A stretch of 64,000 nucleotides of DNA from Mucilaginibacter gotjawali (GCF_002355435.1 NZ_AP017313.1:124001-188000); one strand, 5' to 3'. Counted from the stretch's first letter, positions 54,401-63,235 are shown. Notes: generated by a model not told the origin, from the sequence alone. A program made the numbers and translations.

Positions 54401-54565
54401 GCGGCAATGTCCCATGGTATCGGCTCCGAAGCCTCAAAACCGCTAGCTATCGTGGTTATCGGCGGGTTGATTACCAATACCATATTTAACCTGTTTGTAT
54501 TTCCAATCGTCTTCTTCTGGTCGTACCGCAAACGTGTTGAAAGCGGCATCGTCAGCCGGATCTGA
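51434..54565 (+). CDS. czcA: Heavy-metal efflux RND transporter (CzcA/CusA family)
   Basis: A 1043-residue inner-membrane proton/metal antiporter. It begins with FALKNRFFIFFVTALMAVAG and SIDAFPDVTN, typical of HME-RND pumps, and has proton-relay acids D396 and D402 in MGAIDFGIIIDGAVVMVEG. Twelve helices in two halves and large periplasmic loops are visible. Metal preference (Co/Zn/Cd/Ni against Cu/Ag) cannot be fixed from this sequence alone. Together with the CzcC and CzcB genes upstream it forms a complete tripartite efflux system. Confidence 0.95.
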   Translation: MNKFIKNILAFALKNRFFIFFVTALMAVAGYISFKTISIDAFPDVTNTSVVIITQWPGRSAEEVEKFVTRPIELALNPAEKKVSIRSSSLFGLSVVTITFDDGIDYPEARLQVNNHIGDADLPDGVSPSIEPPYGPTGEIYRFTLTSNKRSSRELKTLEDWVVAREIRAVPGVADVNSFGGQVKTYQITIDPQKAVQYNVTPLQLYDAVSKSNVNVGGDVIDQGGQAFAVRGIGLLNNIDEIKNVVINNIKGTPIYVKTVAEVTESALPRLGQVGRDKDPDVVEGIVVMRKGGNPSMVIKALKDKIYELNHSILPDDVKLSTFYDREDLVNFATNTVLHNMAEGIILVTVIVFLFMADWRTTLIVSLIIPLALLFAFICLKLKGMSANLLSMGAIDFGIIIDGAVVMVEGIFVVLDHRAKEIGMPAFNKMSKLGLIKRAALVNGKGIFFAKLIIITGLLPIFSFEKVEGKMFSPLAWTLGFALLGAVILTFTFVPALASVLLRKDVKERHNVFVEFITKNAMRFYGFCFKGRRIVFPVTVIALVISLGCFSLLGTEFLPELNEGAIYVRATGPLSISLKESVKLANEMRRIFLSFDEVKQVMSQTGRPNDGTDATGFYNIEFHVDIYPEGQWKLKETKEQLIRRMQEKLKNFPGIDLNFSQPISDNVEEAVSGVKGSIVVKMFGDNYKYIESKEMVIDSVLKTVKGIEDLGVMHNMGQPELQIDLNQQKMAQYGVTASDANAVIEMAIGGKAVTQIYEGEQKFDLRIRYPEDFRNNEESIGDLRVPTLNNNTVPLREISSIQKITGISMIYRDHNQRYGAIKFSIRGRDMGSTVKEARDKVNARLNLPKGYTLEWAGDFENQQRATKRLSEVVPISLLIIFFILFILFGNFRDSLLVLNNVPFAIMGGILALLITGINFNISAGIGFIALFGICVQNGVILISKFKSNIAELRHHTHWTSFAVAIKDGVADRLRPVVMTAMMAAIGLLPAAMSHGIGSEASKPLAIVVIGGLITNTIFNLFVFPIVFFWSYRKRVESGIVSRI

Positions 54566-54608
54566 TTAGTTTGACTAATACCCCTATATATCAATTAGTG
54601 TTGTTGAA

Positions 54609-54675
54609 GGCGGTGCAGTGAAAGCTGCACCCGCCGGAGACTATTGTTCGATTGCGGAGGCCGCTAAAGCCGCAA
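54609..54675. repeat. Two small hairpins after the RND operon
   Basis: GGCGGTGCAG (54609-54618) pairs with CTGCACCCGCC (54625-54635, one bulge), and TTGCGG (54652-54657) pairs with CCGCAA (54670-54675). No T-run follows, so they may be REP-like or part of a Rho-dependent end of the operon. Confidence 0.5.
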
Positions 54676-54723
54676 CCTGTTAATTATTAAGATGAAACAG
54701 ATTAAGTGACTGTGCCATTTAAA

Positions 54724-55119
54724 TTAAATTATTTCGATTAGGGACGAGTACAATTGAAATTTATCGTCTGTAGTAACAATTGTAAGATTTTCATCTTTAG
54801 CAATAGCAATTAAGAACCGGTCGAAAGGATCCCTATGTTCCTGAAATAATGGTAAATGCTGGTATGAAAATATATGTTCGTTCTTCAGTGGCAAGAGCTC
54901 AAACCCATTAGCCAACAATTGATCGGCCACCATTTGTATGTCAGGAACGAAGTCAGGCAGTTTATTTATATTTTTCTTTATAGCAATTTCCATCAGGCTG
55001 ACCTGACTCACTAAAATCCTGTTCGAGTTATTTTCAAGTAATTCTTTATGTTTTTCGGACAGAGGAGAATGGATATAGAAAGACCAGATAAGAATTTGGG
55101 TATCTACCAGTAAATTTAT
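54724..55119 (-). CDS. PIN domain toxin (VapC-like), no canonical start codon
   Basis: A PIN ribonuclease of about 131 residues. Acids of the active site are seen in INLLVDTQILIW, in the MEIAIKKN segment, in HRDPFDRFLIAIA and in IVTTDDKF. In frame, the first ATG, GTG or TTG is the GTG at 55011, which would cut off the first catalytic aspartate. The family's usual start lies at 55119, where the codon is ATA, one base from ATG. Initiation at ATA, CTG or by coupling to the antitoxin stop is possible, or the toxin is inactivated. The antitoxin gene ends 2 bp upstream. Confidence 0.75.
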   Translation of the reverse strand: MNLLVDTQILIWSFYIHSPLSEKHKELLENNSNRILVSQVSLMEIAIKKNINKLPDFVPDIQMVADQLLANGFELLPLKNEHIFSYQHLPLFQEHRDPFDRFLIAIAKDENLTIVTTDDKFQLYSSLIEII

Positions 55120-55121
55120 TT

Positions 55122-55337
55122 TTACATATAATCTTTTAGATCATCCAATGGCTCATTGAAATCATCTGGTATGGTGACCTTTCCTTCCAAACCACCTAAT
55201 TTTCTTTTGGGAGACTGATTTTTTGATGTTTCCCCGGTAAGAAATGTCACCATCACTTCGGTCTTGGTTTTTACCGGCGGAGTTTCCTCAAGCACTATCT
55301 GCCCGTGATCATAATATCCCTTTATCGTGGTAAGCAT
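55122..55337 (-). CDS. Antitoxin of the PIN toxin pair
   Basis: A 71-residue protein of the type that precedes PIN toxins: MLTTIKGYYDHGQIVLEETPP followed by the toxin-binding tail GGLEGKVTIPDDFNEPLDDLKDYM. The DNA-binding part is short and not a clear AbrB or RHH fold. It ends next to the toxin frame (ATGTAA at 55122-55127). It should neutralise the PIN ribonuclease and repress the operon. Confidence 0.82.
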   Translation of the reverse strand: MLTTIKGYYDHGQIVLEETPPVKTKTEVMVTFLTGETSKNQSPKRKLGGLEGKVTIPDDFNEPLDDLKDYM

Positions 55338-55543
55338 GACTTATTTATTGTTCGATACACAAATATAATAAAATTCCATCGTTTAAAATTTTCTCTAAAC
55401 GTCAATTGTCTCTTATTTTGAAAGGCTCGCAGATCCATTTTCGCTAAATATTCCTAAATTTAAGCAAACTGAGAAGTGGCTTTTTTACGGAGAATATTTA
55501 TTGCCATTCTCTCTTTATATTAAGTGCGCTACAGTAAAAGGGA

Positions 55544-55957
55544 ATGATCATCCGCATTATCGAAAAAACCGAATATCCTAAAGCACGCAAGCTTTGCGAG
55601 GCTTGTAGTTATAACGGCGGCCTGCAGGATGATGACCTGGTTGTAATGGCTGAAGACGATGAATTCATTGGCGCGGTAAAGATCTGCACGGAGCACGGCG
55701 AGAAAGTTTTACGCGGCATGCAAATAGATTGCGCCCGCCGCCGCAAGGGCACAGGCACATTGGTGCTTAAATTCCTGCGGGAAAATATTGACAGGAAAGA
55801 TTGTTATTGCATTCCTTATAAACACCTCAAGGCATTTTACGGGCAGATAGGGTTTGAGGAAATATCGCCCGCCGGGGCGTCCTGCTTTCTGGCGGAGAGA
55901 TTAACAAAATATTCAGCTAATGGATTGGACGTTATGGTTATGAAAGAAAAAACTTAA
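55544..55957 (+). CDS. GNAT family N-acetyltransferase
   Basis: A 137-residue acetyltransferase. Motif A is MQIDCARRRKGTGTLVLKFL (R-R-K-G-T-G), followed by IPYKHLKAFYGQIGFEEI, the usual motif B. Its N-terminus MIIRIIEKTEYPKARKLCEACSY is of the short aminoglycoside/amine class. Substrate unknown. Divergent from the toxin pair and convergent with the FtsX gene. Confidence 0.9.
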   Translation: MIIRIIEKTEYPKARKLCEACSYNGGLQDDDLVVMAEDDEFIGAVKICTEHGEKVLRGMQIDCARRRKGTGTLVLKFLRENIDRKDCYCIPYKHLKAFYGQIGFEEISPAGASCFLAERLTKYSANGLDVMVMKEKT

Positions 55958-56061
55958 ACATCCATCCAAACCGAAATTATCCAAACCTTCAGCTAATGCC
56001 AAAACCTTTAACCTTTCGCCCCCGCCTGTCGGCGGGCAGGTTTATCCTTTCACCTAAAAAA

Positions 56062-58503
56062 TCACTCGGCCCGCAAACTCTCCACCGGGTTTACCATGGC
56101 CGCTTTGATGGTTTTAAAAGCGATGGTAGCAAATGCGATAATGATGCCCGCGGATAAGGATATCGCGAACATCCACCAGCTGATCTGCGTCCGGTACGAA
56201 AAATCCTGCAGCCACTTGTTCATCAGGTACCAGGCTAACGGCCAGGCGATGATATTGGCAATGAGGATCAGTTTGAGGTACTGGTTTGAGAAAAGCATCA
56301 CAATATTACTTACGCTGGCGCCCACAACCTTGCGGATGCCTATCTCCCTGGCTTTTTGGTGAACCGAATAGGTAACCAGCCCCAGCAAACCCAGGCATGA
56401 AACAAAAATGGCGATAAAGGTAAAAATGCTGCTCATTTGCTGCGTACGTTTGTCCTGGTCGTAATCGCTTTGAAAAATCTGATCTAAAAATCCGTAAGAG
56501 AAGGGCGTGTCAGGGTTTAAAGCTTTCCATTTTGCGGCCGCGAATTGGATGGCCGTTGCTGCGTGCCTCCCATCAATTTTTGCGATGATAGTACTGCACC
56601 TTAAAGGGTTTACCCCCATAATGGCACACGGCCCAATGCTTGCACGCAACGAAAAATAATGATAATTTTTAACGATACCCACTATTTTATAATGATAAAC
56701 CACGCCGTTGTGCAGGTGCGAAACATATTTGCCCCGCGCCGTGGCCGGATCAAAACCTAATAGTCTGGCTGCTTCTTCGTTCAAAATAATTTGTTTGCCA
56801 AAATCATGCAGTTCCATATCTTCCTGCATATTGGTATTGGTAAATGCCTCCTGGCCAAAGTTACTGCCGGCCACCAGTTGCAGGCCGAGTGTTTGCATAT
56901 AGTTGGTGTCGGCAAAATCAAGAAAAACGATCTGTTTATCGTTGATGGTTTTATCGGCAGGGTACAAATTCATATCGCCGGAAACCAGCGGGGCCGCGGC
57001 ATCGGTTACCGATTTAAAGTTTGCATTTTTACGTAGCTGATCAGCCAGCAGGGCGCTGTTTTTTTGCGATGCCCCGCTGTTGAGAGTAAGTACCAATTGC
57101 TGTTCCTGGTCGAACCCGGGTTTAGCACGCAGCATAAAATGAAGCTGGTTCCATATAACGATGGTGGCAAATATCAAAACTGTTGAAATAACAAACTGAG
57201 AAACAATAAGCACTTTGCGAATGCTGAACATTCCGTATGAGTCTTTTATTTTCCCCTTTAATACGTTAACGGGCTTAAAGGCTGATAAATAAAAGGCCGG
57301 GTATAGCCCTGCCGCCAGTCCGGTTACCAATGTAATAAGCAACAGCCATAAAATCAGAGTGCGGTTCTCCGCATCAAAAAAAGACAATGCCTGCCCGGTG
57401 AGGCTGTTAAACACGGGTAAAAACAGGAATGCCAACCCGATGGCAATCACGAGTGCTGAAATGCTGACGGCGAGGGTCTCCAATAAAAACTGGTAACGGA
57501 TTGATTTTTTACCGGCGCCCATCACCCGGCGTACACCTACTTCCCGGGCGCGGCCAATAGCCTGCGCCGTTGTTAAATTCATATAGTTGATACAGCCCAG
57601 CACCAGAATAATGAGCGCTATGGCGGCCAGCAGGTAAAGGTATTTGATATTGCCTTGTTTGTAGGCCAGGTAATCCTGGTAATCGCCTGAATAGAGGTGG
57701 ATATCAAGTAACGACTGCAGCGAATTGGTGATATGATCATTATATATTTTCATTTGGGCGCCCGCGTGCCGTTGCAGGTAGGCATTCAGTTCATTAATTA
57801 CATGTGGTACATTGCTGCCATGCCTTAACTTGACATAGGTATAATAGTTGTCATTTACTATCCAGTTATCGGCAGCGGCAAGCTTTTCCCTAAAATTGGT
57901 GCTATTGTTTGACGCGAAGAAATCGGGTTTGATGTGGTTCAGGAAATCTTCTTTAATAATCCCGGTTACCGTGTATATATTGCCACCTGCCTTTAAAGTC
58001 TTTCCAATAGGGTAACTGTTTGCAAAAAGCTTCTTCGCCAATGATGCGGAAAGCACCATCGTGTTGGGCGCGTTAAACGCGGTTTTTCGGTCGCCCTGTA
58101 AAAAATGAAAGCTCAGTACCCCGAAAAATTCAGGATCAACCCAATAGCCGGAATCCTCAGCGTAGGGCGTAGCCGTTTCGCTGCCTGTGGCCTGAACAAT
58201 AGTGGTCCCGTTGGTTGGGTCAATACGGCTCACCTTTTCTATTTCGGGAATTTCACTTTTTAAATATTTAGCGTAGGTTAAGGCGACGGTAGGAGCCTTG
58301 CTGCCATCTTTAAAAGTGGAAGTTACCCGGTAAACGTCCGCGGCGTTATCAAATCCTTTATCAAAACTCAGCTCATGCTGGTAAAACAAAAATACTAATG
58401 CACAGGAAGCCAACCCAACGGAAAGGCTTAAAACATTGATTGCGGTGGATGTTTTGTTTTTCCACAAATTGCGGAGGGCCAGTTTTAAAAAGCTTTTGAA
58501 CAT
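56062..58503 (-). CDS. FtsX-like ABC transporter permease (MacB-type)
   Basis: An 813-residue membrane protein with two MacB_PCD periplasmic domains and two FtsX domains, a layout frequent in Bacteroidota. N-terminus: LKLALRNLWKNKTSTAINVLSLSVGLASCAL; first FtsX near YLLAAIALIILVLGCINYMNLTTAQAIGRAREVGVRRVMGAGKKSI; second near the end with KAREIGIRKVVGASVSNIVMLF. No ATPase gene is adjacent, so the partner must be encoded elsewhere. Probably exports peptides or acts in envelope mechanotransmission; cargo unknown. Confidence 0.93.
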   Translation of the reverse strand: MFKSFLKLALRNLWKNKTSTAINVLSLSVGLASCALVFLFYQHELSFDKGFDNAADVYRVTSTFKDGSKAPTVALTYAKYLKSEIPEIEKVSRIDPTNGTTIVQATGSETATPYAEDSGYWVDPEFFGVLSFHFLQGDRKTAFNAPNTMVLSASLAKKLFANSYPIGKTLKAGGNIYTVTGIIKEDFLNHIKPDFFASNNSTNFREKLAAADNWIVNDNYYTYVKLRHGSNVPHVINELNAYLQRHAGAQMKIYNDHITNSLQSLLDIHLYSGDYQDYLAYKQGNIKYLYLLAAIALIILVLGCINYMNLTTAQAIGRAREVGVRRVMGAGKKSIRYQFLLETLAVSISALVIAIGLAFLFLPVFNSLTGQALSFFDAENRTLILWLLLITLVTGLAAGLYPAFYLSAFKPVNVLKGKIKDSYGMFSIRKVLIVSQFVISTVLIFATIVIWNQLHFMLRAKPGFDQEQQLVLTLNSGASQKNSALLADQLRKNANFKSVTDAAAPLVSGDMNLYPADKTINDKQIVFLDFADTNYMQTLGLQLVAGSNFGQEAFTNTNMQEDMELHDFGKQIILNEEAARLLGFDPATARGKYVSHLHNGVVYHYKIVGIVKNYHYFSLRASIGPCAIMGVNPLRCSTIIAKIDGRHAATAIQFAAAKWKALNPDTPFSYGFLDQIFQSDYDQDKRTQQMSSIFTFIAIFVSCLGLLGLVTYSVHQKAREIGIRKVVGASVSNIVMLFSNQYLKLILIANIIAWPLAWYLMNKWLQDFSYRTQISWWMFAISLSAGIIIAFATIAFKTIKAAMVNPVESLRAE

Positions 58504-58652
58504 AGCAACGGGTTATATTCAAAAATAGCGCGATTTACGCTAAGTAGCTGCTATTGACGGATCTATTTAACAGTTTTTAACGCGCTTATTATACGGCAAT
58601 CTTTTTAGGCGGTTCCGATTTTAGCAGCAACTAAATAGTGCTCCTGCCAACT

Positions 58653-59369
58653 TTACTCCTCGTGCCAGTTTTTGTCAAAAAGCTGCTTAGTCGTCTGAAT
58701 AAATCTGTTACTAAATACTGGCTTTGATAAATTATTGGTTTTTAAATCATAAATAAACGGTGTAGTCTCCATTTTATCATCCCCTTCGTTCATATGCTCC
58801 CGCCCGACTGCGTACATTAACACTTTATTGGTTTCCTTAATCAATTTCCAACTCTCTACAGTATAATTTTCAGGAGAAATTTGCCTGAAATTATTTCCTG
58901 TCCTGTCTGATATAAAAAGGTACACAGGATCGGCATCGTCGAGCACACCATTTTTGTTGGCATCATTAACCGTGACGGAATAATAAATATGTTTTTCATC
59001 CCTATTATGGCTGTTTTCCTCAGTATTGTCATTCGAGGATTGATCAACGCTGTATTCCCTTATCAGCATCTTTCTTGTAGAATCAAGCAAGTGATATTGC
59101 TGAGTTTGCGTGTTCAGGAAAACTATGTTCCATTGATATGATCCTCCTCTTGATTTGAAACTATTGTCGTCATGTTTAATTTCCAGCGGAAACATTAAGT
59201 ATGCAGACGTGTCAATTTGAACCGCCTGCCCAAAACTAAGTATGGTTTGACTGGCTTCTTTCTGCACAGGTGTTTTTGAATGGTCTTTTGAGTGTTGTTT
59301 TTCCTCGTGCGGCCCTTTACAACCGCAAAGGGCTGAGCATATTAATAGCGTCGTTAATATTTTATTCAT
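58653..59369 (-). CDS. Lipoprotein of unknown function
   Basis: A 238-residue lipoprotein (ICSALCGC lipobox, Cys near residue 17) with a charged linker (KGPHEEKQHSKDHSKTPVQKEASQ). The body has repeated beta strands (IVFLNTQTQQYHLLDSTRKMLIREYSV, HIYYSVTVNDANKNGVLDDADPVYLFISD). The N-x-N-G-V-L-D-D-A-D stretch looks like a calcium-binding EF-like loop as in dockerins. Function unknown. Confidence 0.72.
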   Translation of the reverse strand: MNKILTTLLICSALCGCKGPHEEKQHSKDHSKTPVQKEASQTILSFGQAVQIDTSAYLMFPLEIKHDDNSFKSRGGSYQWNIVFLNTQTQQYHLLDSTRKMLIREYSVDQSSNDNTEENSHNRDEKHIYYSVTVNDANKNGVLDDADPVYLFISDRTGNNFRQISPENYTVESWKLIKETNKVLMYAVGREHMNEGDDKMETTPFIYDLKTNNLSKPVFSNRFIQTTKQLFDKNWHEE

Positions 59370-59476
59370 CTGGTTTAAGCTAAGTAATTATTTAATAACG
59401 AATAATTTATAACTAAAATATCGTAAAAAAAATATCTTAAATGCAGATAGAAAATCAGGGTATATAATTGAACGCA

Positions 59477-59503
59477 AAAAAGCCTTCCGCCGGAAGGCTT
59501 TTT
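59477..59503. terminator. Terminator after the cadherin-like repeat protein gene
   Basis: AAAAAGCCTTCC, loop GCC, GGAAGGCTTTTT: a perfect 12-bp stem with A- and T-runs, about 95 bp after the minus-strand stop. Works on either strand in principle. Confidence 0.9.
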
Positions 59504-59595
59504 GTTGTTCGTACGTATGTGGTTAACAACTGCACGTAACACTATTAGGAATAGGGACTTATTTGTGGTAATTGGCCTGCAGTTAAATCATCCTG

Positions 59596-61857
59596 TCAGT
59601 ACTTCAATATTATGTACCCGGTTTTACGTTTTGTTATGCCATTAACCGTATAACTTAACGTATAAAAATAGGTGCCGGCGCGCTGTAACGCCCCGTTCTT
59701 GCTTGAGTGTCCGTCAAACGCTTTCGAGCTGTTGTTATATCCCTTCGCTTCAAATACAGGCTCGCCACTAGTAGTCATAATGGACAGGTTGTTGTCGGGG
59801 TATTTATCGATCCCGTCGATAATCAAAAAATCGTTAATGCCATCGCCATTGGGTGATATCGCGGGATGGACAGCAACCTCCGCATCTGTAAGCAGGGGTT
59901 TATCTGGTTGTTGGGCAACAATTAACGGTTGGTAAGCACTATTTAGTAAACCGAAACCGCTCCCCCCAGGTCTGTAAATAGCCATCAAATAAGTCTTCGC
60001 GATAGGAATATTATTGACAATGGTCACCCCGACATAATTAGTGCCAAAATGAAGCGGTATGGAATAGGAAGGAACACCCGAGGCCGTTACTGCATTATTA
60101 ACATACATAGTCCCTACGGTACCATTGTTGGTGGCGGTGACTGTTATGGATGATACTGTACTGTCGACACTTGCCGTATAGTAGGTTACTGAAGGGTCGA
60201 AGGCAGGTGATAACGCACCGCTGCTCAACTGAATTGAGGATACTGTAAAATCAGGATCGCCCGGTTTTATAATAATGAGCCGGTAAGTTCTTCTGCCACC
60301 GTCAGATCCTTTAACAACAATGGTGGTTAAATTTGCTCCATCGCTCAGATATAACGGAAAGAATGTCCCGGACGAAAGGTTTTCGCCATTTATCACTACT
60401 TCTGCGTTTGGGTCAACTGTAAAGCCCGCTACATGAGCGTATTGGGTATCGCTGCTTACGGTTGTCGTATAATTTAGCGTATCCGTATTGAATGCCGGCG
60501 AAATAGTGCTTTCCGTTATTTGAAGATCAGAAAGGTTTCCGTCAGTGGGGTTTTGCTTGATTACCGTCAGGATATAATCTTTTATATCACCGCTTTCAGC
60601 TTTTACTTCAATAGTTATCGTATTTGAACCGGGAGCTAGCGCAATAGGCGCCGACCAGGACCCGGAAGCTACAGTCGCTCCGTTAACAGTGACGATAGCC
60701 ACGTTGGAGGCGGTAAAAGGTTTTACGGCAATGTTTGGGGTTGCAAGCGTTACCGTGTCGGCATAACTGGCAATCGTATGGTCAAAAACAGGCGCCAGTG
60801 TACCTGCGTTTACCCTCAAGCCGGCAAGATTATCATTAGTGGATGGTGCCCGGGTTACCGTTACCGTATAGGTATTTAATGCGCCGTTTTGCGCGGTTAC
60901 TGCAATGCTAATGGTATTGACACCTACGTTTAAATTGATGGGTGTGGAGGGCGTACCCGAAGTTAACGGCGACCCATTGACAGTTGCAGTTGCATCAGGG
61001 CTGTTTATTTGAAGGGTAACAGTTGTTGAAGTTATTGTATTTCTGACGGAGGTGGCATAGGTGTTTACCCCCGGGTTAAACCGCCGCTGTAATGTCATGC
61101 CGCTTAATGATAAGTCAGACAATGTTGCGTCAGATGACTGCGCACGGGTAACCAGTACGGTGTAAGTTTTTGTAGTCCCGTTTTGTGCCGTTACCACTAT
61201 ATTGATTTGATTTACACCAACGGCTAAGCTTACCGCATCAAAGGTGATTCCAGATATGGGATAAGTTCCATTTACGGTTACCGAGGCATTTGCGTCCTGG
61301 GCACGAGCATTTATAGTAACAGATGTAACCGCGTTGCCCACAGATGCCGCGTAATTGGTAACTGACGCACTGAATGCCATTGATTTAGTTACCCCGGCGA
61401 GCTGCAGTTCGGCAAGATTGTTATTAGATGAGGCCGCCCTTGTTACCGTTATGGAATACGTTTTTTGTGTCACGCCGTCACGTGCGGTTACGGTAGCGGT
61501 AATGGAATTGTCCCCGACAGCTAATGCAATGGGAGCCGTCGGCGATCCTGAAGCAACGGTTGTTCCATTGATAACCACTGTTTCTCCTGAAATAGCGGTA
61601 ACAGGAGTTACTGTAATGTTGGTGGTTAATGTGTTAACTTTTACAGCATATACCGTTTTCGCCGGATTAAATAGAGGATTCAAAGCCCCGGCACTCACCT
61701 GTAAAACAGAAAGGTTGTCGTTTACGGCATCCTGCGCAAATAGTTTTAAAGGTGCAGTGATGGTAAAGAAAACGGCTATAAATAAGAGCTGCCTGATCGG
61801 TAATTTTATTCCGCCGCTTGAAAAGCCTTTTGACTGGAGACACTGCGATTTTTTCAT
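59596..61857 (-). CDS. T9SS type B surface protein with six cadherin-like beta-sandwich repeats
   Basis: A 753-residue exported protein. Signal peptide: residues 18-42, ending LFAQ. Six cadherin-like beta-sandwich repeats of 80-90 residues follow, each opening with an N-L-S-x-L pattern (NDNLSVLQVS, NNNLAELQLA, DATLSDLSLS, NDNLAGLRVN, DGNLSDLQIT, DFTVSSIQLS) and including Y-x-x-x-V and VTVTR ends. The C-terminal 90 residues (AISPNGDGINDFLIIDGIDKYP ... GTYFYTLSYTVNGITKRKTGYIILKY) form a gliding-motility/CHU_C domain, the type B sorting signal for the type IX secretion system. Likely a cell-surface adhesin. Confidence 0.9.
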   Translation of the reverse strand: MKKSQCLQSKGFSSGGIKLPIRQLLFIAVFFTITAPLKLFAQDAVNDNLSVLQVSAGALNPLFNPAKTVYAVKVNTLTTNITVTPVTAISGETVVINGTTVASGSPTAPIALAVGDNSITATVTARDGVTQKTYSITVTRAASSNNNLAELQLAGVTKSMAFSASVTNYAASVGNAVTSVTINARAQDANASVTVNGTYPISGITFDAVSLAVGVNQINIVVTAQNGTTKTYTVLVTRAQSSDATLSDLSLSGMTLQRRFNPGVNTYATSVRNTITSTTVTLQINSPDATATVNGSPLTSGTPSTPINLNVGVNTISIAVTAQNGALNTYTVTVTRAPSTNDNLAGLRVNAGTLAPVFDHTIASYADTVTLATPNIAVKPFTASNVAIVTVNGATVASGSWSAPIALAPGSNTITIEVKAESGDIKDYILTVIKQNPTDGNLSDLQITESTISPAFNTDTLNYTTTVSSDTQYAHVAGFTVDPNAEVVINGENLSSGTFFPLYLSDGANLTTIVVKGSDGGRRTYRLIIIKPGDPDFTVSSIQLSSGALSPAFDPSVTYYTASVDSTVSSITVTATNNGTVGTMYVNNAVTASGVPSYSIPLHFGTNYVGVTIVNNIPIAKTYLMAIYRPGGSGFGLLNSAYQPLIVAQQPDKPLLTDAEVAVHPAISPNGDGINDFLIIDGIDKYPDNNLSIMTTSGEPVFEAKGYNNSSKAFDGHSSKNGALQRAGTYFYTLSYTVNGITKRKTGYIILKY

Positions 61858-62212
61858 GATCTGGTTTATTTAATCCTGTTTAATTTTGCCTGTACGGTTT
61901 AAAGCTGTAAATGCCGGTGAAATGATCCCGGGGATGCTTTTTACACTACTAAAATGGCAAAAGCTGGCAGGCGCTTTTCCCCATTTTAGCAAGTGGCGGT
62001 TTTAGGCGAGTAAATGGTGGGATTGGGAGGGGTATCGTATCTTTCGGCGCTATTTTTTGTGCCGGTTTCCCGGCATTGATTTTTAACCATTCGGGATGCA
62101 GTTCTTCGGGCGGAGACGAATAGAAATGATACATCGGCATCACGAGGCGCCTGAAGGGTGCAGCCGGATTACTTATATAATAGTCAGGAAGAGCGTTTTA
62201 TCTGAAGCAGGA
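61858..62212. other. Intergenic region with a possible short minus-strand frame
   Basis: A 63-codon minus-strand frame from ATG 62140 to 61949 (MPMYHFYSSPPEELHPEWLK...) has coding-like codon use but no signal, no family and no partner, so it is not called as a gene. It could be the end of a degraded gene. Confidence 0.3.
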
Positions 62213-63235
62213 CTAAGAAACCGTAATCTCCCCTCTTAAATCCGTTTCCAGATATTCCTTTACTAATTTAGGGTCGTCATACTGGCCCAGCAGGTACATC
62301 ATTTTGGTAACTGCCGATTCGTAGGTCATATCATAGCCATTAGCTACGCCTACATCTTTGAGGTGGCGGCTGGTTTCGTAACGGCCAAGCTCAACGGTGC
62401 CCACTTTACACTGGGATATATCAAGGATCACTTTGCCGCTGTCGATAGCATTTTTAAGCAGGGTAACAAACCATTCGTCGGTAGTAGTATTGCCTGCACC
62501 GAAGGTTTCCATTACAATGCCCCGCACATCGGCGGTTAATATGGTTTCAACTACTTTAGGACTGATACCGGGATACAACTTAAGCACAGCCACGTCGCTT
62601 ACAAGGTTTTTATGGACAATCAGCTTTTCACCCTCTTTCGGATGTCTGATATCATTCAGGCTAAACTTCAGGTGAACACCCGACTCGGCCAGGATAGGGT
62701 AATTGGGCGAACGAAATGCCTCGAATTTGGATGAATTATATTTAAAAGACCGGTTTCCGCGGAATAGTTTATAATCAAAATAAATGCAAACTTCGGGAAC
62801 GCGGGCGCGGTCGTGTTTTTTGGCTTTAGCTATTTCAATGGCCGTCATCAAATTTTCCTTCGCGTCTGTACGAACGGCGCTGATAGGCAATTGCGAGCCG
62901 GTAAATATGACTGGTTTGCCCAGGTTTTCAAGCATAAAGCTTAAAACAGATGCGGTAAAGGCCATCGTATCTGAGCCGTGAAGGATCACAAAGCCATCAA
63001 CGGTATCATAATTGCTTTCAATTAAACCGGCAAGCTCGCTCCAGATCGCAGGGTTCATGTTGGATGAGTCGATGATCTCATCAAATGAGTGCACCTGGAT
63101 CTTGCAGTTCAATTTTTCAAGTTCAGGCACGTTATCCATGATCTGCTCAAAATTGATCGGTTTGAGTACCTTGGTAACAGGGTCGCTCATCATACCAATG
63201 GTACCGCCGGTGTAAATGATCAGGATCTGGCTCAT
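62213..63235 (-). CDS. ansA: Type I (cytoplasmic) L-asparaginase
   Basis: A 340-residue asparaginase that hydrolyses asparagine to aspartate and ammonia. The first active threonine is in IIYTGGTIGMM near the N-terminus, and the second motif is VILHGSDTMAFTASVLSFM, with the S-D-T triad residues; the lysine is in SAVRTDAKENL. No signal peptide, so cytoplasmic like E. coli AnsA. A TatD-type gene lies upstream on the same strand, 86 bp away. Confidence 0.95.
   Translation of the reverse strand: MSQILIIYTGGTIGMMSDPVTKVLKPINFEQIMDNVPELEKLNCKIQVHSFDEIIDSSNMNPAIWSELAGLIESNYDTVDGFVILHGSDTMAFTASVLSFMLENLGKPVIFTGSQLPISAVRTDAKENLMTAIEIAKAKKHDRARVPEVCIYFDYKLFRGNRSFKYNSSKFEAFRSPNYPILAESGVHLKFSLNDIRHPKEGEKLIVHKNLVSDVAVLKLYPGISPKVVETILTADVRGIVMETFGAGNTTTDEWFVTLLKNAIDSGKVILDISQCKVGTVELGRYETSRHLKDVGVANGYDMTYESAVTKMMYLLGQYDDPKLVKEYLETDLRGEITVS

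Noticed and set aside
61949..62143. Proline-rich short minus-strand frame
   Set aside because: Codon use is plausible but there is no signal, domain or neighbour support; left as an uncertain remnant.
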